Assembly: GCA_036250195.1 (NCBI GenBank)
Contig: JAVHZZ010000010.1
Coordinates: 109,638,778-109,702,777, forward strand
DNA from: Mixophyes australis
Taxonomy: Eukaryota; Chordata; Amphibia; Anura; Limnodynastidae
Direction: 5' to 3'
Length of the DNA: 64,000 bases
How positions within the stretch are numbered: the stretch's first letter is position 1; every line of letters begins with the position of its first letter. Both the position numbers and the translations under genes were made by a program. Of this stretch, positions 47,486 to 58,906 are shown piece after piece. The notes under the pieces are model-generated. The model saw only the letters and a program-made list of their open reading frames with translations. It had not been told where the DNA came from and did not search any database.

Positions 47486-47699
47486 TACAGGGTGATTCAA
47501 AAGTCGCAGTACACCCTTTTATTTCAAAAACTCTACAGGAATTGTGCCGATTGGCCAATTTCAAGATGGCACCCATGTTTGGTACATACCGTAAAAGATA
47601 GACCACGTCACCCATACCTTATTGGAGTATTCAGGTTTCCCAATTTCCTGTAGAGTTTTTGAAATAAAAGGTGTACTGCGACTTTTGAATCACCCTGTA
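47486..47699. mobile_element. TA-flanked MITE with about 58-bp inverted ends
   Basis: Inside flanking TA dinucleotides (47486-47487, 47698-47699) the element begins CAGGGTGATTCAAAAGTCGC and ends with its inverse. About 57 of 58 positions of the arms match, apart from one-base indels. A TA duplication with these ends indicates Tc1/mariner. The roughly 95-bp centre is non-coding. Confidence 0.92.
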
Positions 47700-47759
47700 C
47701 ATTGGAAGCCTCCAATGGCACAGTGTAAATGTTAACTATACTTATATGCAATATCCCCA

Positions 47760-47931
47760 TGTGGGACTGCAGGGGTGGGGCTGCAGCCAATGTGGGACTG
47801 CAGGGGTGGGGCTGCAGCCAATGTGGGACTGCAGGGGTGGGGCTGCAGCCAATGTGGGACTGCAGCCAATGTGGGACTGCAGGGGTGGGGCTGCAGCCAA
47901 TGTGGGACTGCAGGGGTGGGACTCACACAGT
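47760..47931 (+). repeat. 31-bp minisatellite, about 5.5 copies
   Basis: The unit is TGTGGGACTGCAGGGGTGGG plus GCTGCAGCCAA. One unit near 47,850 lacks the 'ggggtggggctgcag' part. PstI-type CTGCAG sites recur in each unit. Confidence 0.95.
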
Positions 47932-48163
47932 TGGAGAAATGGTATTGTCAAATTAGAAGTATTGGGGTAGATCAGGGCACTCTCTGTGTCGGTTGGGGAT
48001 GTTTACAATTTTATCCTGATTTTTAGAATTCTGGAAGGTCAACTTACATTTTAAATGGTGTTTTGCGTGAAATTTGTGTTCTATTTAAACAAAATTAGCA
48101 TCACAAACTCTACAAAATCCACATGCAAATGAGCTAAAGTGGGTGTGGTTTTAAATTACTTAT

Positions 48164-48500
48164 GGGCACCACGGTGGCGAAGTCGTTAGCACTTCTGCCT
48201 CACAGCGCTGGGGTCATGAGTTCAATTCCCAACCATGGCCTTATCTGTTTGGAGTTTGTATGTTCTCCCTGTGTTTGCGTAGGTTTTCTCCGGGTGCTCC
48301 GGTTTCCTCCCATATTCCAAAAACATACTAGTAGGTTAATTGGCTGCTAACAAAAATTGACCCTAGTCTCTCTGTCTGTCTCTGTGTGTGTTAGGGAATT
48401 TAGACTATAAGCTCCAATGGGACAGGGACTGATGTGAGTGAGTTCTCTGTACAGCGCTGCGGAATTAGTGGCGCTATATAAATAAATGGTGATGATGATG
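48164..48500 (+). mobile_element. Full-length tRNA-derived SINE
   Basis: The head is tRNA-like: box A at TGGCGAAGTCGTTAGCA (48,175) and box B at GAGTTCAATTCC (48,220). The central domain runs 'gttctccctgtgtttgcg', TTTTCTCCGGGTGCTCCGG, 'tttcctcccat'. The 3' part has TGTACAGCGCTGCGGAATTA, GGCGCTATATAAATAAATGG and (GAT)n. This head/core/tail order fits V-SINE-type elements with an L2-like tail, by memory. RNA polymerase III could once have transcribed it. Confidence 0.9.
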
Positions 48501-50698
48501 TTGAAATTACTCCAAAAATTCTAATGTTGTAGAATAAGGGAAAACATTCAAAATGGATATGGAGTAAACTAACATATATACGATACAGATATAGGGAGAT
48601 AGGGGTTGTATAAATATAACAAATCATAGAATGGTAGTTTTTGGTTTTTTTACCTGATAATTACATTTTTAATCTCAAAAACACCTTTTTGACAATTGTG
48701 TCATTAAGGTTATATAACAAATTTGAAAACCGGGGCCTTCAGAGGGCAATGCCTGACTGTTTGTGACCCAGAGGTGGCCCGTTATTGGCGGCCAAGTCCG
48801 GCATTTATAAGCAAAAAGCAGTAAGTGGCATTTAACGCTATAGAAGAGTACAACCCCATTAAGGCCATATTTACACCACTTTTATACAATGGACTATTTC
48901 ATCATCATTTAACACAAAATGATTTTTAACCATAATAATTTTTCTGCTAAACACTTTGCTTGCGCCAATGGCTGATTTGTTATTGGCCGCTGATAATGCC
49001 GCTGCCTTAAAGTAGCCACACCCACTTCCTCCAATAGCATCTACAACTGTTATTCTGTTACATTATGTATCAGTTGTTCCCTGCACCTGTTACATTGTAA
49101 CACCTGTCACAGGTGAGTAGAGTACAAGTCTGACACCTCAGACAGGACTAACATCACATGTATTTATACTACTGTCTGACATAGGATTATTGTATTCTAT
49201 GCTGGTCTCTGCTGGGCAGCATTTCCTTGCTGTTACTACTCTTTCATTGAGGGCTCATTCTGCGTATTTTATTTTTTTTAAAAAAAACCTTTACACTTCA
49301 ATAAATGCATGAAAAGCACAATTAGAGTCAGTGGTGCCGTTCACATCTTTGCTTTCTAAAATTTGAATGTTGAGTTTAAAATTAGACAACGCAGCGCACC
49401 CTGATTCTCCTGCATTAATATGCGCTACAGGTTCACATGATTATACTAGTAAAAGCCCAACATATGGAAAACTTTAAAATGCGTCACTAAAACTCGTCTA
49501 AGGTGCTTGTCCATTTTCCAAGTGCATGATTTTGAACAAGGAATCTAAAGACATTTTTGTGTATTGCTCCCTCAGATAGCTAGATATGGATACAAAAGAC
49601 ACAACAATATTCGTGTTTTTCTGTCCTCACCTTGTGGGACAGGAGCTGTCATATAGTGTTCACACCACGCATTTCATTGTCCCTGTTATAGATAGCGAGC
49701 TTTACCTTCACTTCTGCCTGCAAACTGGGGAGGAGGATTCTGGGAGGGTAGCGCAGGTCAGGGGCAGAACTAGTTAACGCAGCTCAAACAGGCAGCGAAT
49801 ATATTTATTTTACCATTTAAATACATTAACTGTGGTAGCGAGGACAGTAAATGCATACTTAGAGACAGTGTAAATGAGTGGCATTTTCAATCATTAGCTG
49901 CGCTGGGGAGATTTCGAGAAAAGCCACTTTTAAAGCCTTAAGAGGTTTTTTTTCCCTGACCCGTCTCCATGGTTTTGAGGCTACTTTGTTATCAAATGGA
50001 TCAATACTTCACTGTTTGTGTGAAACCGTCTTAAGTGCTGTTGTCCTAAGCTTTTAGCTTCACTAGGTCAGTTATTACGGCGAAGAAGTGCGCTCACATC
50101 ACAAGTAGGATCAGCCGGAGGCTGCGTTTTAGTACTCCGACAAAATGTCAAGTATAGATAGACTATTAGTGTTTACAGCATTTATTAGACGTTATTTGTC
50201 CTTTAGGAGCCTGGAACGAACGTTCATACAGGAAGTTTCATGACACCAAAGCAATTTGCTGGATTTTTTTTTTTTTTTCCTCTTTAACTCGACCCTACGT
50301 AATAAATTACAAAGAAGTATTTGAAACCAAAGTGGCATAATGAATAGAAGCCTTGAAAGTTTAAAAAGCTTTAAAACGTTTTCCATTTAGACAGCGAGGA
50401 GGATGCACTTAACGCTGCTTCAGCTGCTGTAATGTTCCCAACTCTGTCCAAATTTTAGTCATGTATATTTATTAATTATGGCACTTTTACTTAGCTTTCA
50501 CATTGTAGAAACAAAACCTTGTAACTGCTTCCAGTGTTATCAGCTTATAGCAGTTATTCTGTATCCTGCGTTACCATGGAGGAGCTAACAGGGGTCTCTG
50601 TGTTGTACATACAACCCCAGAAAACTGTGAGACTGCTCTACGTGAGGACGATACATATATGTTACACAGACCGGGATGATAATTATTAAAATAATATA
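48501..50698. other. Non-coding; possible regulatory block 49,800-50,130
   Basis: No gene. 49,800-50,130 is a repeat-free block with 'ccatggttttgaggc' and 'tcattagctgcgctgg', plausible as a conserved element. An A/T-run lies at 50,264-50,279. Confidence 0.3.
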
Positions 50699-51037
50699 TC
50701 ATCATCATCATTTATTTATATAGCGCCACTGATTCCGCAGCGCTGTACAGAGAACTCACTCACATCAGTCCCTGCCCCATTGGGGCTTACAGTCTAAATT
50801 CCCTAATATACATAGAGAGAGGGAGAGAGAAACTAGGGTCAGTTTTTTGATAGCAGCCAATTAACCTACCAGTATGTTTTTGGAGTGTGGGAGGAAACTG
50901 AAGCACCTGGAGGAAACCCACGCAAACACGGGGAGAACATACAAACTCCTCACAGATAAGGCCATGGTTGGGATTTGACCTCATGACCCCAGCGCTGTGA
51001 GGCAGAAGTGCTAACCACTTAGCCACCTTTCTGCCCC
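50699..51037 (-). mobile_element. Full-length tRNA-derived SINE, inverse orientation
   Basis: The same parts as 48,164 occur in reverse: a (ATC)n tail, TATAGCGCCACTGATTCCGC, the central domain, and the tRNA-like head ending at 'ggtggctaagtggttagcac' on the minus strand. It lies 2.2 kb from the + strand copy, so the pair could fold as a long hairpin in RNA. Confidence 0.9.
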
Positions 51038-52132
51038 GATATATAATCCAGTACAATCTATGGAGGTTGTCAGGATGGCTGGGGGCCACAAATATTGCAT
51101 TGGAGGGCCACATACATGACTTGAGAGCTGGATAGGGGAGGGAAGGGATGCAATAAAGTAACCCAGGTACAGGAAGGGCGTTTCAACACAGACGCGGCTG
51201 AGTTAAGTCCTGCGCTTGTCTTGAGTACGATTGGTTTCAGTCGTATGTTTTAGACCCCCTACAGAGCAGAGGGCTGGCGGATGATTGTGATGATTGACAC
51301 GGCATAGCCTTTGAATTAAAATTACACGAACGCGTGCCACTAACTAGTACAGAACAAATGGTATGCACTAAAGTCATCTTTATTTGTTAGTAATGTAAAT
51401 AACAAGGTCTATATTTGAATTTGTTTTTATTGATTGTACCGTAAACAGTTATTTCATTTTATGATCAAATAAAATTTCATGCGTTCTGATGCGAGCTTAT
51501 TGTACATACGCCTGTGTGGATACTGCACTCTGTCCTGTGTGTCTACGTGCGGCAAGTACCATTTATATAGAGTGTATTTCCACCCAGATTCAAATAACAG
51601 CGTATCTTGAGATCCCATTGGATTTGAGTACGGGCGGAACTGCTTAAATGCTCTATTTAAACATGGAACTTATGTCCAAGTTGCGTTTGGACATGAATCA
51701 GGCCCAAGAGTGAAATGCTGTATATATATATATATATAGGTATATAAAATGAAGGGTCCAGTCTATTGTGATTTGGTCCTAAACTTCGTATGTTCTGGTG
51801 AATTGCTTCGGAGTTAGTGTGGTTACAGATAACGTGTTAATTACAAGAACCATGGGGCTAAATTCTTCCGTAAATCACAGTTTGAATTGAGATATTCCAG
51901 GTGATCCCAATTTCTAGGAATGTCCTCAGGTTTCATAGATTGATATAGTGACAAGTCAGTGAGTTGACTTTGAGAGGTACGTTAACCTTTCAACGCTAAA
52001 TACACAACGGTCACATGAAGACAAAAAGAGAAGTGTTGAAATCTGGACGCGATCTTGGAAAATATCCAAAGGTTGTGTAAAATGGGCAATTTTATGGTTT
52101 CATTATTGCTCTGATCTAAATATATATATATA
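51038..52132. other. Non-coding; hAT scrap near 51,060-51,120; (TA)n at 51,720
   Basis: 'ggctgggggccacaaatatt' and 'ggagggccacatacatgac' look like the edge of a worn hAT MITE. 51,480-51,710 ends with the inverse of GGGCCTGATTCATG and may be another member of that MITE family. No gene. Confidence 0.35.
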
Positions 52133-52620
52133 TATAAGTTAACCCGTGCATGATGCTCATGCATTCTAGTCAAATCAAGCTACTTAAGGTGTTAAAAAGG
52201 TTCTTGTCATGCATTTGGGCCATAGCCCAGGCCTCAACCACCAACCACTCCCCACTGTCACCCCCGGCAACCACCAACCACTCCCCACTGTCACCCCCGG
52301 CAACCACCAACCACTCCCAACTGTCACCCCCGGCAACCACCAACCACTCCCAGCTGTCACTTCTCCTTCAAGAAATATATATATATATTTTTTAAATCTT
52401 TATAAACACTTTTAACAATTAACAAATTAAATTAACAAATTAAAAACATCTTAGTATACCAAATTTCAGCCCTTTCTGAATTTTTTTTTCCACACACACT
52501 AAGAATTTAGTAGGTCAGTGTATAACTCCGCCCAGCAGGTGGCGATGCAGCTTGGTTTCATTTTTTCCACACACACACAGACAGACTAATACACGCCACT
52601 AGACATTTATATTATATTTA
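52133..52620 (-). mobile_element. Helentron-like (HINE) candidate, copy 2
   Basis: Reverse orientation of 30,136. Here the edge with hairpin GCATGATGCTCATGC and ACCCGTGC comes first. Then come the 33-bp tandem units (about 4 copies, 52,235-52,360), the AT-rich middle, and the 'ccactagacatttatattat' edge. The two copies differ mainly in tandem-unit number. It ends about 270 bp before LMO1 exon 2. Confidence 0.6.
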
Positions 52621-52889
52621 TATATATATATATCAAAGGAAAAAATATTTCATCAATGTGTTTATGAAGCACAAACGTTACAAAAATGTGTATTTTTTTG
52701 GATACATTATAGAATAATTTCAATATTTGGGGTAAATATTATTTTGTTGCTCAGCGTCTGATCCGTCATATAATCTGCTGTGGGCGTTACACCCGTTGGA
52801 TCTATCCATATATTGATTACATTATATGAAGGATTTATTATGGAAACGTTTTGATCCTTACGTCTCTGTCCCTTGTATTCCCCTACCAG
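52621..52889 (+). other. LMO1: End of intron 1 with splice acceptor
   Basis: The polypyrimidine stretch TCTGTCCCTTGTATTCCCCT is followed by ACCAG at 52,885-52,889, a good 3' splice site for the exon at 52,890. The open frame that runs into the exon from 52,826 is intronic: its residues before GVPM do not match LMO proteins. Confidence 0.8.
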
Positions 52890-53103
52890 GAGTGCCGATG
52901 CTCTCGGTGCAGCCCAAAGGTAAACAGAAAGGCTGCGCCGGCTGTAACCGGAAGATAAAGGACCGATACCTGCTGAAGGCGTTGGACAAGTACTGGCACG
53001 AGGACTGCCTGAAGTGTGCCTGCTGCGACTGTCGTCTGGGAGAGGTCGGCTCAACGCTCTATACGAAAGCAAATCTCATTCTATGTCGCAGAGATTACCT
53101 GAG
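52890..53103 (+). CDS. LMO1: LMO1 coding exon 2 (first LIM domain)
   Basis: The exon starts with GA completing a glycine codon split with the previous exon, then reads [18 protein letters not shown] and on to CRRDYL, ending with AG of a split arginine codon before GTGAGC. It covers residues about 10-80 of the 156-residue family protein. LIM1 is complete: CAGC, 17 residues, [10 protein letters not shown], 19 residues, then C with D as the last zinc ligand. VQPKGKQKG points to LMO1; LMO3 has VQPDTKPKG here, by memory. LMO1 is a nuclear adaptor without DNA binding that links LDB1 to TAL1/E-protein and GATA complexes and is active in developing brain. The first coding exon (about nine residues) was not found upstream. 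Confidence 0.96.
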
Positions 53104-53128
53104 GTGAGCGCGGCAGTCACACCCTTAT

Positions 53129-53438
53129 CAGGGGCAAACGCAGGATTTGTAGAGGGGGGGTTTCCACCCCACGCCGCCAGTGGGCGTGACCAGCATGCAT
53201 GGGGGCGTGGCTATCATTTTAGACAGTACTTGACTGCTCTCCAATTCTCCCTATCCCTATAATATACATGGGCAATGCTGCGTGCACTACTGTTAGGTGC
53301 ACACAGCTCTCCCTTTTCAAGCAGAGCTGTGTGAAGCGGGGACAGGGTTCAGCCACCTCAATTATACAGTGCCCCAGGCTTGGAGGGGGGTTTCCAGGTA
53401 CTAGGAACCCCCCCCCCACCTTCCTCAGTTTGCCTATG
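53129..53438. mobile_element. MITE 25 bp after the exon 2 donor
   Basis: It starts CAGGGGCAAACGCAGG and ends with the inverse of CATAGGCAAACTGAGG. 'gaggggggtttcca' occurs near each edge and a C-run lies near the right end. CTTAT is found on both sides (53124-53128, 53439-53443), a possible 5-bp duplication. The superfamily is not certain. It fills the start of intron 2. Confidence 0.7.
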
Positions 53439-53443
53439 CTTAT

Positions 53444-56400
53444 AATACACAAGTGATGTTAATATCTGTATAAACAGTGAGTGCTAACACCATTGCTCCA
53501 GTGTTCATTAGGGGAACACGGATTTCTGTGACCTGTATAAGAAGCACTAGGCTGACTTGTAATACCCATATAAAGTAGGAATTTCATTATCCCATATATA
53601 TTCTACAGTCTCAGTTATAAAACACAAGTATCCCTAGGAGATTATAAAGATACTGACTGTATGTGAAGACATCCCTAGGGATCCGAGTTATACAGATATA
53701 TTTCTATAAACTTCAGTAGAATTATAATACACACGTTACCTAGCGTAAAATCTGCATTTAATAATATCTAAATAATTCATGTTTCTTTATAATAGATGTA
53801 CGTATACTGCATATCGTTATGTATATACATAGAATATTAATGTTTTGGAGCCTCCCCCCCATCACAATTCTGTATCTGTCCCTGGATTATGTGACTTCTA
53901 ATATCATTACTATTATATAGAGTATTATGACATATATCAGTGTTGTGTTATGTATATTGTGATGCCGTCTTCCCTAAGTAATCCCCGAATTATGAAATTG
54001 AACTGAAGTCCATCGTGTGGTGGATCGTCACAGTAATCTGATAAATAGCTGTCCTAGAAGATTCTGTGACTCGTGTCCATGACTGAAAGGTTTCTGTATC
54101 TATACATTGATCTTAGGAGTAGGACATCGGAACTTGTATTTATAATGTCAGATTGAGACACAGAGGAGTAAATATAAAAGTTGGGTGAAACATTGAAAGG
54201 GAATTTTAATAATATTGTATAAAGGAAATTCTGTGAACAAGGTGTCTCTTGGGGCAAAAACATTTTAAGGTGCTAAAAATAGAATTTTAAACTATGGCAA
54301 TTAGCGTTGTCGCAAAACGTTGCTGTAGCCGCACGAAAGTCTCAATTAGTAACAGAATACAGAGTATCGGTCTGCTCCATAGTTGTGAGAAGCCCCCAGC
54401 TCCTGCAACCACTCAGCCCTGACCCGCTTCTATAGCCACCAATTGATGACGGCCAGTATCTTCCATGAAATGGCTCTGAGTGTGTCCAGGAATTGCATAC
54501 TTGCGCTGTTCTAACATTGGACGTATTCATATCACTATGGCTCCGACAGACCTGCAGACACACGGATATACGCCTGTTCGGAGGCTATAGCACAGGTGCA
54601 AATACTCAATGGTGATGACTTGCTGTAAACCAGGCGTATATCTTGCGGAGACGGACGTATCTCGTATGGCGCTGTATATGGACAGATACACACTATTTTT
54701 CCATGCTCTTTATTAAAGAGTAATTTACTTCCATTTTGCAACCAACGACAGCCCCATATAGTGAATTTCCCCCGAGGTGTAAATCCTGCGCACAAAGTGA
54801 CGAGATCCTGTTTTCCAGCTAACTGCAGTACAGCCCCAGGGTGCAGAGCCGTTTAATAGAACATGTCCGTGCGCAGTCTGTTGACATGAGACTAATACCA
54901 CAGATTCATATAAGACCCTGACATTTCAAACAGACTGGATATACGATCCCTGTCCTTTGCAGAATGATGACCATTATTACCCATTCAAGGGGATTGTCCC
55001 TAAATGATTAATAACACCTCTCCCCACACAGACCCATCTCCCATCATGTGCCCGCACCTCTCACAGATCGCATCGTACCGTTATTCCACCCCATGTATTA
55101 ATGAGGACGTGGGCGCAGAGACTAATTGTCCCAGATGCTCCGTCCCTCGTTCAGGGCTCCCCAGCTGTGTCCCCGAATAATCAGGGGAATTTTATTTGTA
55201 GCAATTTCATTCACGGCCGTTTTGACACAATTGAAGCAAACGGCTGATGGTAAAAATAAGTGGCTGCCCTGACCGGTCCCCGGGGCCCGGCCCGGACATT
55301 GTGTGGAATGAACATAAGATATTATCACTGGAATGTAGTTACTGAGCTCTGTAAACTGTAATAATCTGAGGCACAGGGCGGAACGCCAGGACCCGTCGCC
55401 CTGCTCCGTCCTGCACATGTGCTGTGCGTGTCTGTGTGCGATAAATCTACATACTAATATTATTATTATTATTATTCAGTATTATTGTCCAGTTACACCT
55501 CTGGGTAACGTTACAGAATGATAATCACCAACAGACCTTGTAGATATTGTTTTAATTGTAAATATTTACTGAAAGGCCATTTTTTGTACTGGCACATTAA
55601 GTTATATCAAAAGGTCTCCAAAATTGAAAACAGTAACAGTGGGTCCCATTCATCACGGCACGTATTCTGAGTGCAATCCACAGTTAGTATTATACGCACG
55701 TAATTCGGCTTTGCGCACTCCGGAATTCACCAGTGCATGGATCTCAGGATACGTGCGCTGCTGATATCAGGAGCAGGTCTGCTCTGCTGAACAAGACGCT
55801 GCAGTGGTGGGAGTCAAATAAATTAACAACCGGTTCTCCTAATGACTGCTTTAAGTATACAAAAAGATATATCGAAAGGTATTTTAATATTTTATGCATT
55901 TAATACTCAAATAAGAACAATAAAAGAGGTACACAAAACTAGATTATGTTATGAGAAAGAGTTTTGTTCCATGCTGCCGCGCCCCCCCCCCCCCCTCCAT
56001 CTTCACCCTGTGCCATGCTGCTTGGGCCCCCCCTTGCTTCTGTTCCTTAACATACCTTTTCTATTGGCTTTCTTCTTCTCTTTTTGGACGTATCTCCCAG
56101 TTCTGGGCAGCGTGATTCTACGGATGATACAAATGTGAGGGGCGTCATTGCGCCGCAGGGAGGGGACGGGCCACAATGAAACAATTGGAATCGCATCCTC
56201 TTACAGCAGAGATGGGGTCTGATGAGTAAATTCTGTCATCCAGGGCCCATTCCCTTCACAAGAAGGAGAAGCCGTATTCGGGAGCGACACCTACTATCTT
56301 GGGAGTCCCTAAAGGAATCCTCCCGACTTTTTGGGACATTAGTATGACCCAGGTGTGGAATAACCACACACACAGTCACCTCCACCTCCCCTTCTCATAA

Positions 56401-57710
56401 TATTTTTACATATATGCAGGAAACGTCAGTCCCACAATAGACTGTTAGCTCTGTGTACCAAATTAGGTGCTATTAAATCGTAAGTGACAAATGAAAGCTC
56501 GTCTTGATGACGGGGTCTCAGCTTTTTTTCTGGTTTGCCATTAAATATAATTTATAATCTGCAACAATAAAGGGGTAGGTGCATTGGTCCTGCATCCATT
56601 GGGTTTATTACTAGATTGGGCTTGTACACGTCTGCTGTAATGCGTCACGCATCCTGTCTGCCAGAATGCACGGAATCCTCCATTTACGACACGTCACACA
56701 TATGTGCTGCCAACCAGGTGAAAACTAGCATGCGCTTTAGATGCATTTTAGTGAAGATTTAATGCTGTTATCATACGTTTATTGATGCATGAGAAATAGG
56801 TTGTGATGCGTTCAAATCTGCCGTGTGGAAAAGACAAATGATGTGAATGAGCCTTTAAAGCAGATTAAAATATGTATAGTAACAAACCAGTTACTCAATG
56901 CTGCAGGAAACTGAGAAAAGCAGCATGTAAGGACCCCGCACACACAATCCGTTATAGGCTGTAGATTGAACGTTACCTGGCAAAGAGGGGAAGCAGCAGT
57001 CGCGGCTGCAGAAATAATTTTTTTTCAGTGGAAATAGGGTAATTGCGTCTCCCCCAGGTATTATCCCAGCACACTCTAAACAGGGGGCTGTTCTCTTAGA
57101 GAGGTGCCATTATTTGCGCTTTGTATGTTAGATTTGCCTCTGCCACGCTGTACATTAAAACTGGTAACACTTTGAGTAATGGGAAAAGTCACAAAAATTG
57201 CTACCTTTATTCACCCTTTAAAAGTTTCTCTGTGTGATTTAATATCTAAAGTGTATCGCCAAGATCTGAAGTCGTACAAAGACCTTGCTCTATTTTTACA
57301 TCAAGTGATAGACTTTAAAAAGTGTCAAGCGTTGCAACTCCTTGTCGTTTTATTCTTTACAGGGCTCCCGCAACCTTTTTCTTTCCCAGCGAGGGTAATA
57401 GAGCAAAGCAATGATGGCTTCTGAGCTGACGAATACAGGAGAATTTTTAAGGCTGCTAAATGCCTCGATTAGATGTGAGACGTTCCCTGATTTTATATAA
57501 CAGTTGTCTCTACTCTGGTATAAAGACAACATTATTAAAGTTGTTAAAGTAAGAATCATCGGAGAGGTATCTGCATATAAAACTGATCTGTCATCCTGAA
57601 GTATATATCACAACTACCTACAGTGTCTTCCAGGTGTTGGGTCAATACAATCCAGTTCAGTTATCTGAGCATTATCAGTCAATAAAACAACTGTATACAT
57701 AGGGTAAGTA
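53444..57710. other. LMO1 intron 2; candidate blocks 55,080-55,400 and 57,130-57,560
   Basis: No other exon is seen. The two named blocks are unique and of even composition (for example 'caatttcattcacggccg' in the first, 'ctacctttattcaccc' in the second) and may be conserved elements. 55,638-55,790 begins GGGTCCCATTCATC, another relative of the GGGCCTGATTCA MITE ends. A C-run lies at 55,982. Confidence 0.4.
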
Positions 57711-58906
57711 AGTACACTAGTCACCAAGAAGGGATCCGTGTTGTACACTAGTCACCAGGAAGGGGTCCGTATTGTATGGTAGTCACCAGGAAGGGGTCCG
57801 TATTGTACGGTAGTCAGCAGAAAAGGGTCCGTATTGTACGCTAGTCACCAGGAATGGGCCCGTATTGTACTCTAGTCACCAGGAAGAGGTCCGTATTGTA
57901 CGGTAGTCACCAGGAAGGGGTCCGTATTGTACGCTAGTCACCAGGAATGGGCCCGTATTGTACTCTAGTCATCAGGAAGGGACCCGTATTGTACATTAGT
58001 CACCAGGAAGGGGTCCGTATTGTACACTAGTCACCAGGAAGGGGTCCGTATTGTACGCTAGTCAGCAGAAAAGGGTCCGTATTGTACGGTAGTCACCAGG
58101 AATGGGCCCGTATTGTACTCTAGTCACCAGGAAGGGGCCCGTATTGTATGGTAGTCACCAGGAAGGGGTCCGTATTGTACGGTAGTCACCAGGAAGGGGT
58201 CTGTATTGACAGTTAGTCACCAGGAAGAGGTCCGTATTGTACACTAGTCACCAGGAAGGGGTCCGTATTGTACGCTAGTCAGCAGAAAAGGGTCTGTATT
58301 GTACGCTGGTCACCAGGAAGGGGCCCGTATTGTACATTAGTCATCAGGAAGGGGCCCGTATTGTACGGTAGTCACCAGGAAGGGGTCCGTATTGTACGGT
58401 AGTCACCAGGAAGGGGTCCGTATTGTACATTAGTCACCAGGAAGGGGTCTGTAATGTAAGTTAGTCACCAGGAAGGGGTCCGTATTGTTTGTTTGTCACC
58501 AGGAAGGGGCCCGTATTGTACTCTAGTCACCAGGAAGGGGTCCGTATTGTATGGTAGTCACCAGGAAGGGGTCCGTATTGTACTCTAGTCACCAGGAAGG
58601 GGTCCGTATTGTACTCTAGTCACCAGGAAGGGGTCCGTATTGTATGGTAGTCACCAGAAAGGGCTCCATATTGTATGGTAGTCACCAGAAAGGGGTATGT
58701 ATTGTATGTTAGTCACCAGAAAGGGGTCCGTATTGTATGTTAGTCACCAGAAAGGGGTCCGTATTGTATGGTAGTCACCAGGAAGGGGCCCGTATTGTAC
58801 GCTAGTCACCAGGAAGGGGTCTGTATTGTACTCTAGTGACCAAAAAGGGCTCCATATTGTATGGTAGTCACCAGGAAGGGGCCCGTATTGTATGCTAGTC
58901 ACCAGG
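57711..58906 (+). repeat. 31-bp minisatellite, about 38 copies
   Basis: The unit is TAGTCACCAGGAAGGGGTCC plus GTATTGTACGG, measured at 31 bp between successive units near 58,381. Variants include 'gtcagcagaaaaggg', 'ggaatgggcccg' and 'gtatggtagtcaccagaaa', the last clustered after 58,640. The variant sets recur in order (57,800-57,960 versus 58,050-58,130), showing internal duplication. Confidence 0.95.

Noticed and set aside
48164..48240. tRNA-like box A and box B
   Set aside because: They are the head of a SINE with a long body and tail; no tRNA cloverleaf with matching acceptor stem is formed.
52826..52889. Upstream extension of the exon 2 frame starting MKDLLWKRF
   Set aside because: A clear splice acceptor lies at 52,889, and the preceding residues do not match any LMO protein I know.
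53014..53262. Alternative frame overlapping LMO1 exon 2
   Set aside because: It is a shadow of the LMO1 frame that runs on into the MITE.
57711..58906. Regular 31-bp units considered as a CRISPR array
   Set aside because: There are no unique spacers, units are contiguous, and the context is a vertebrate intron.
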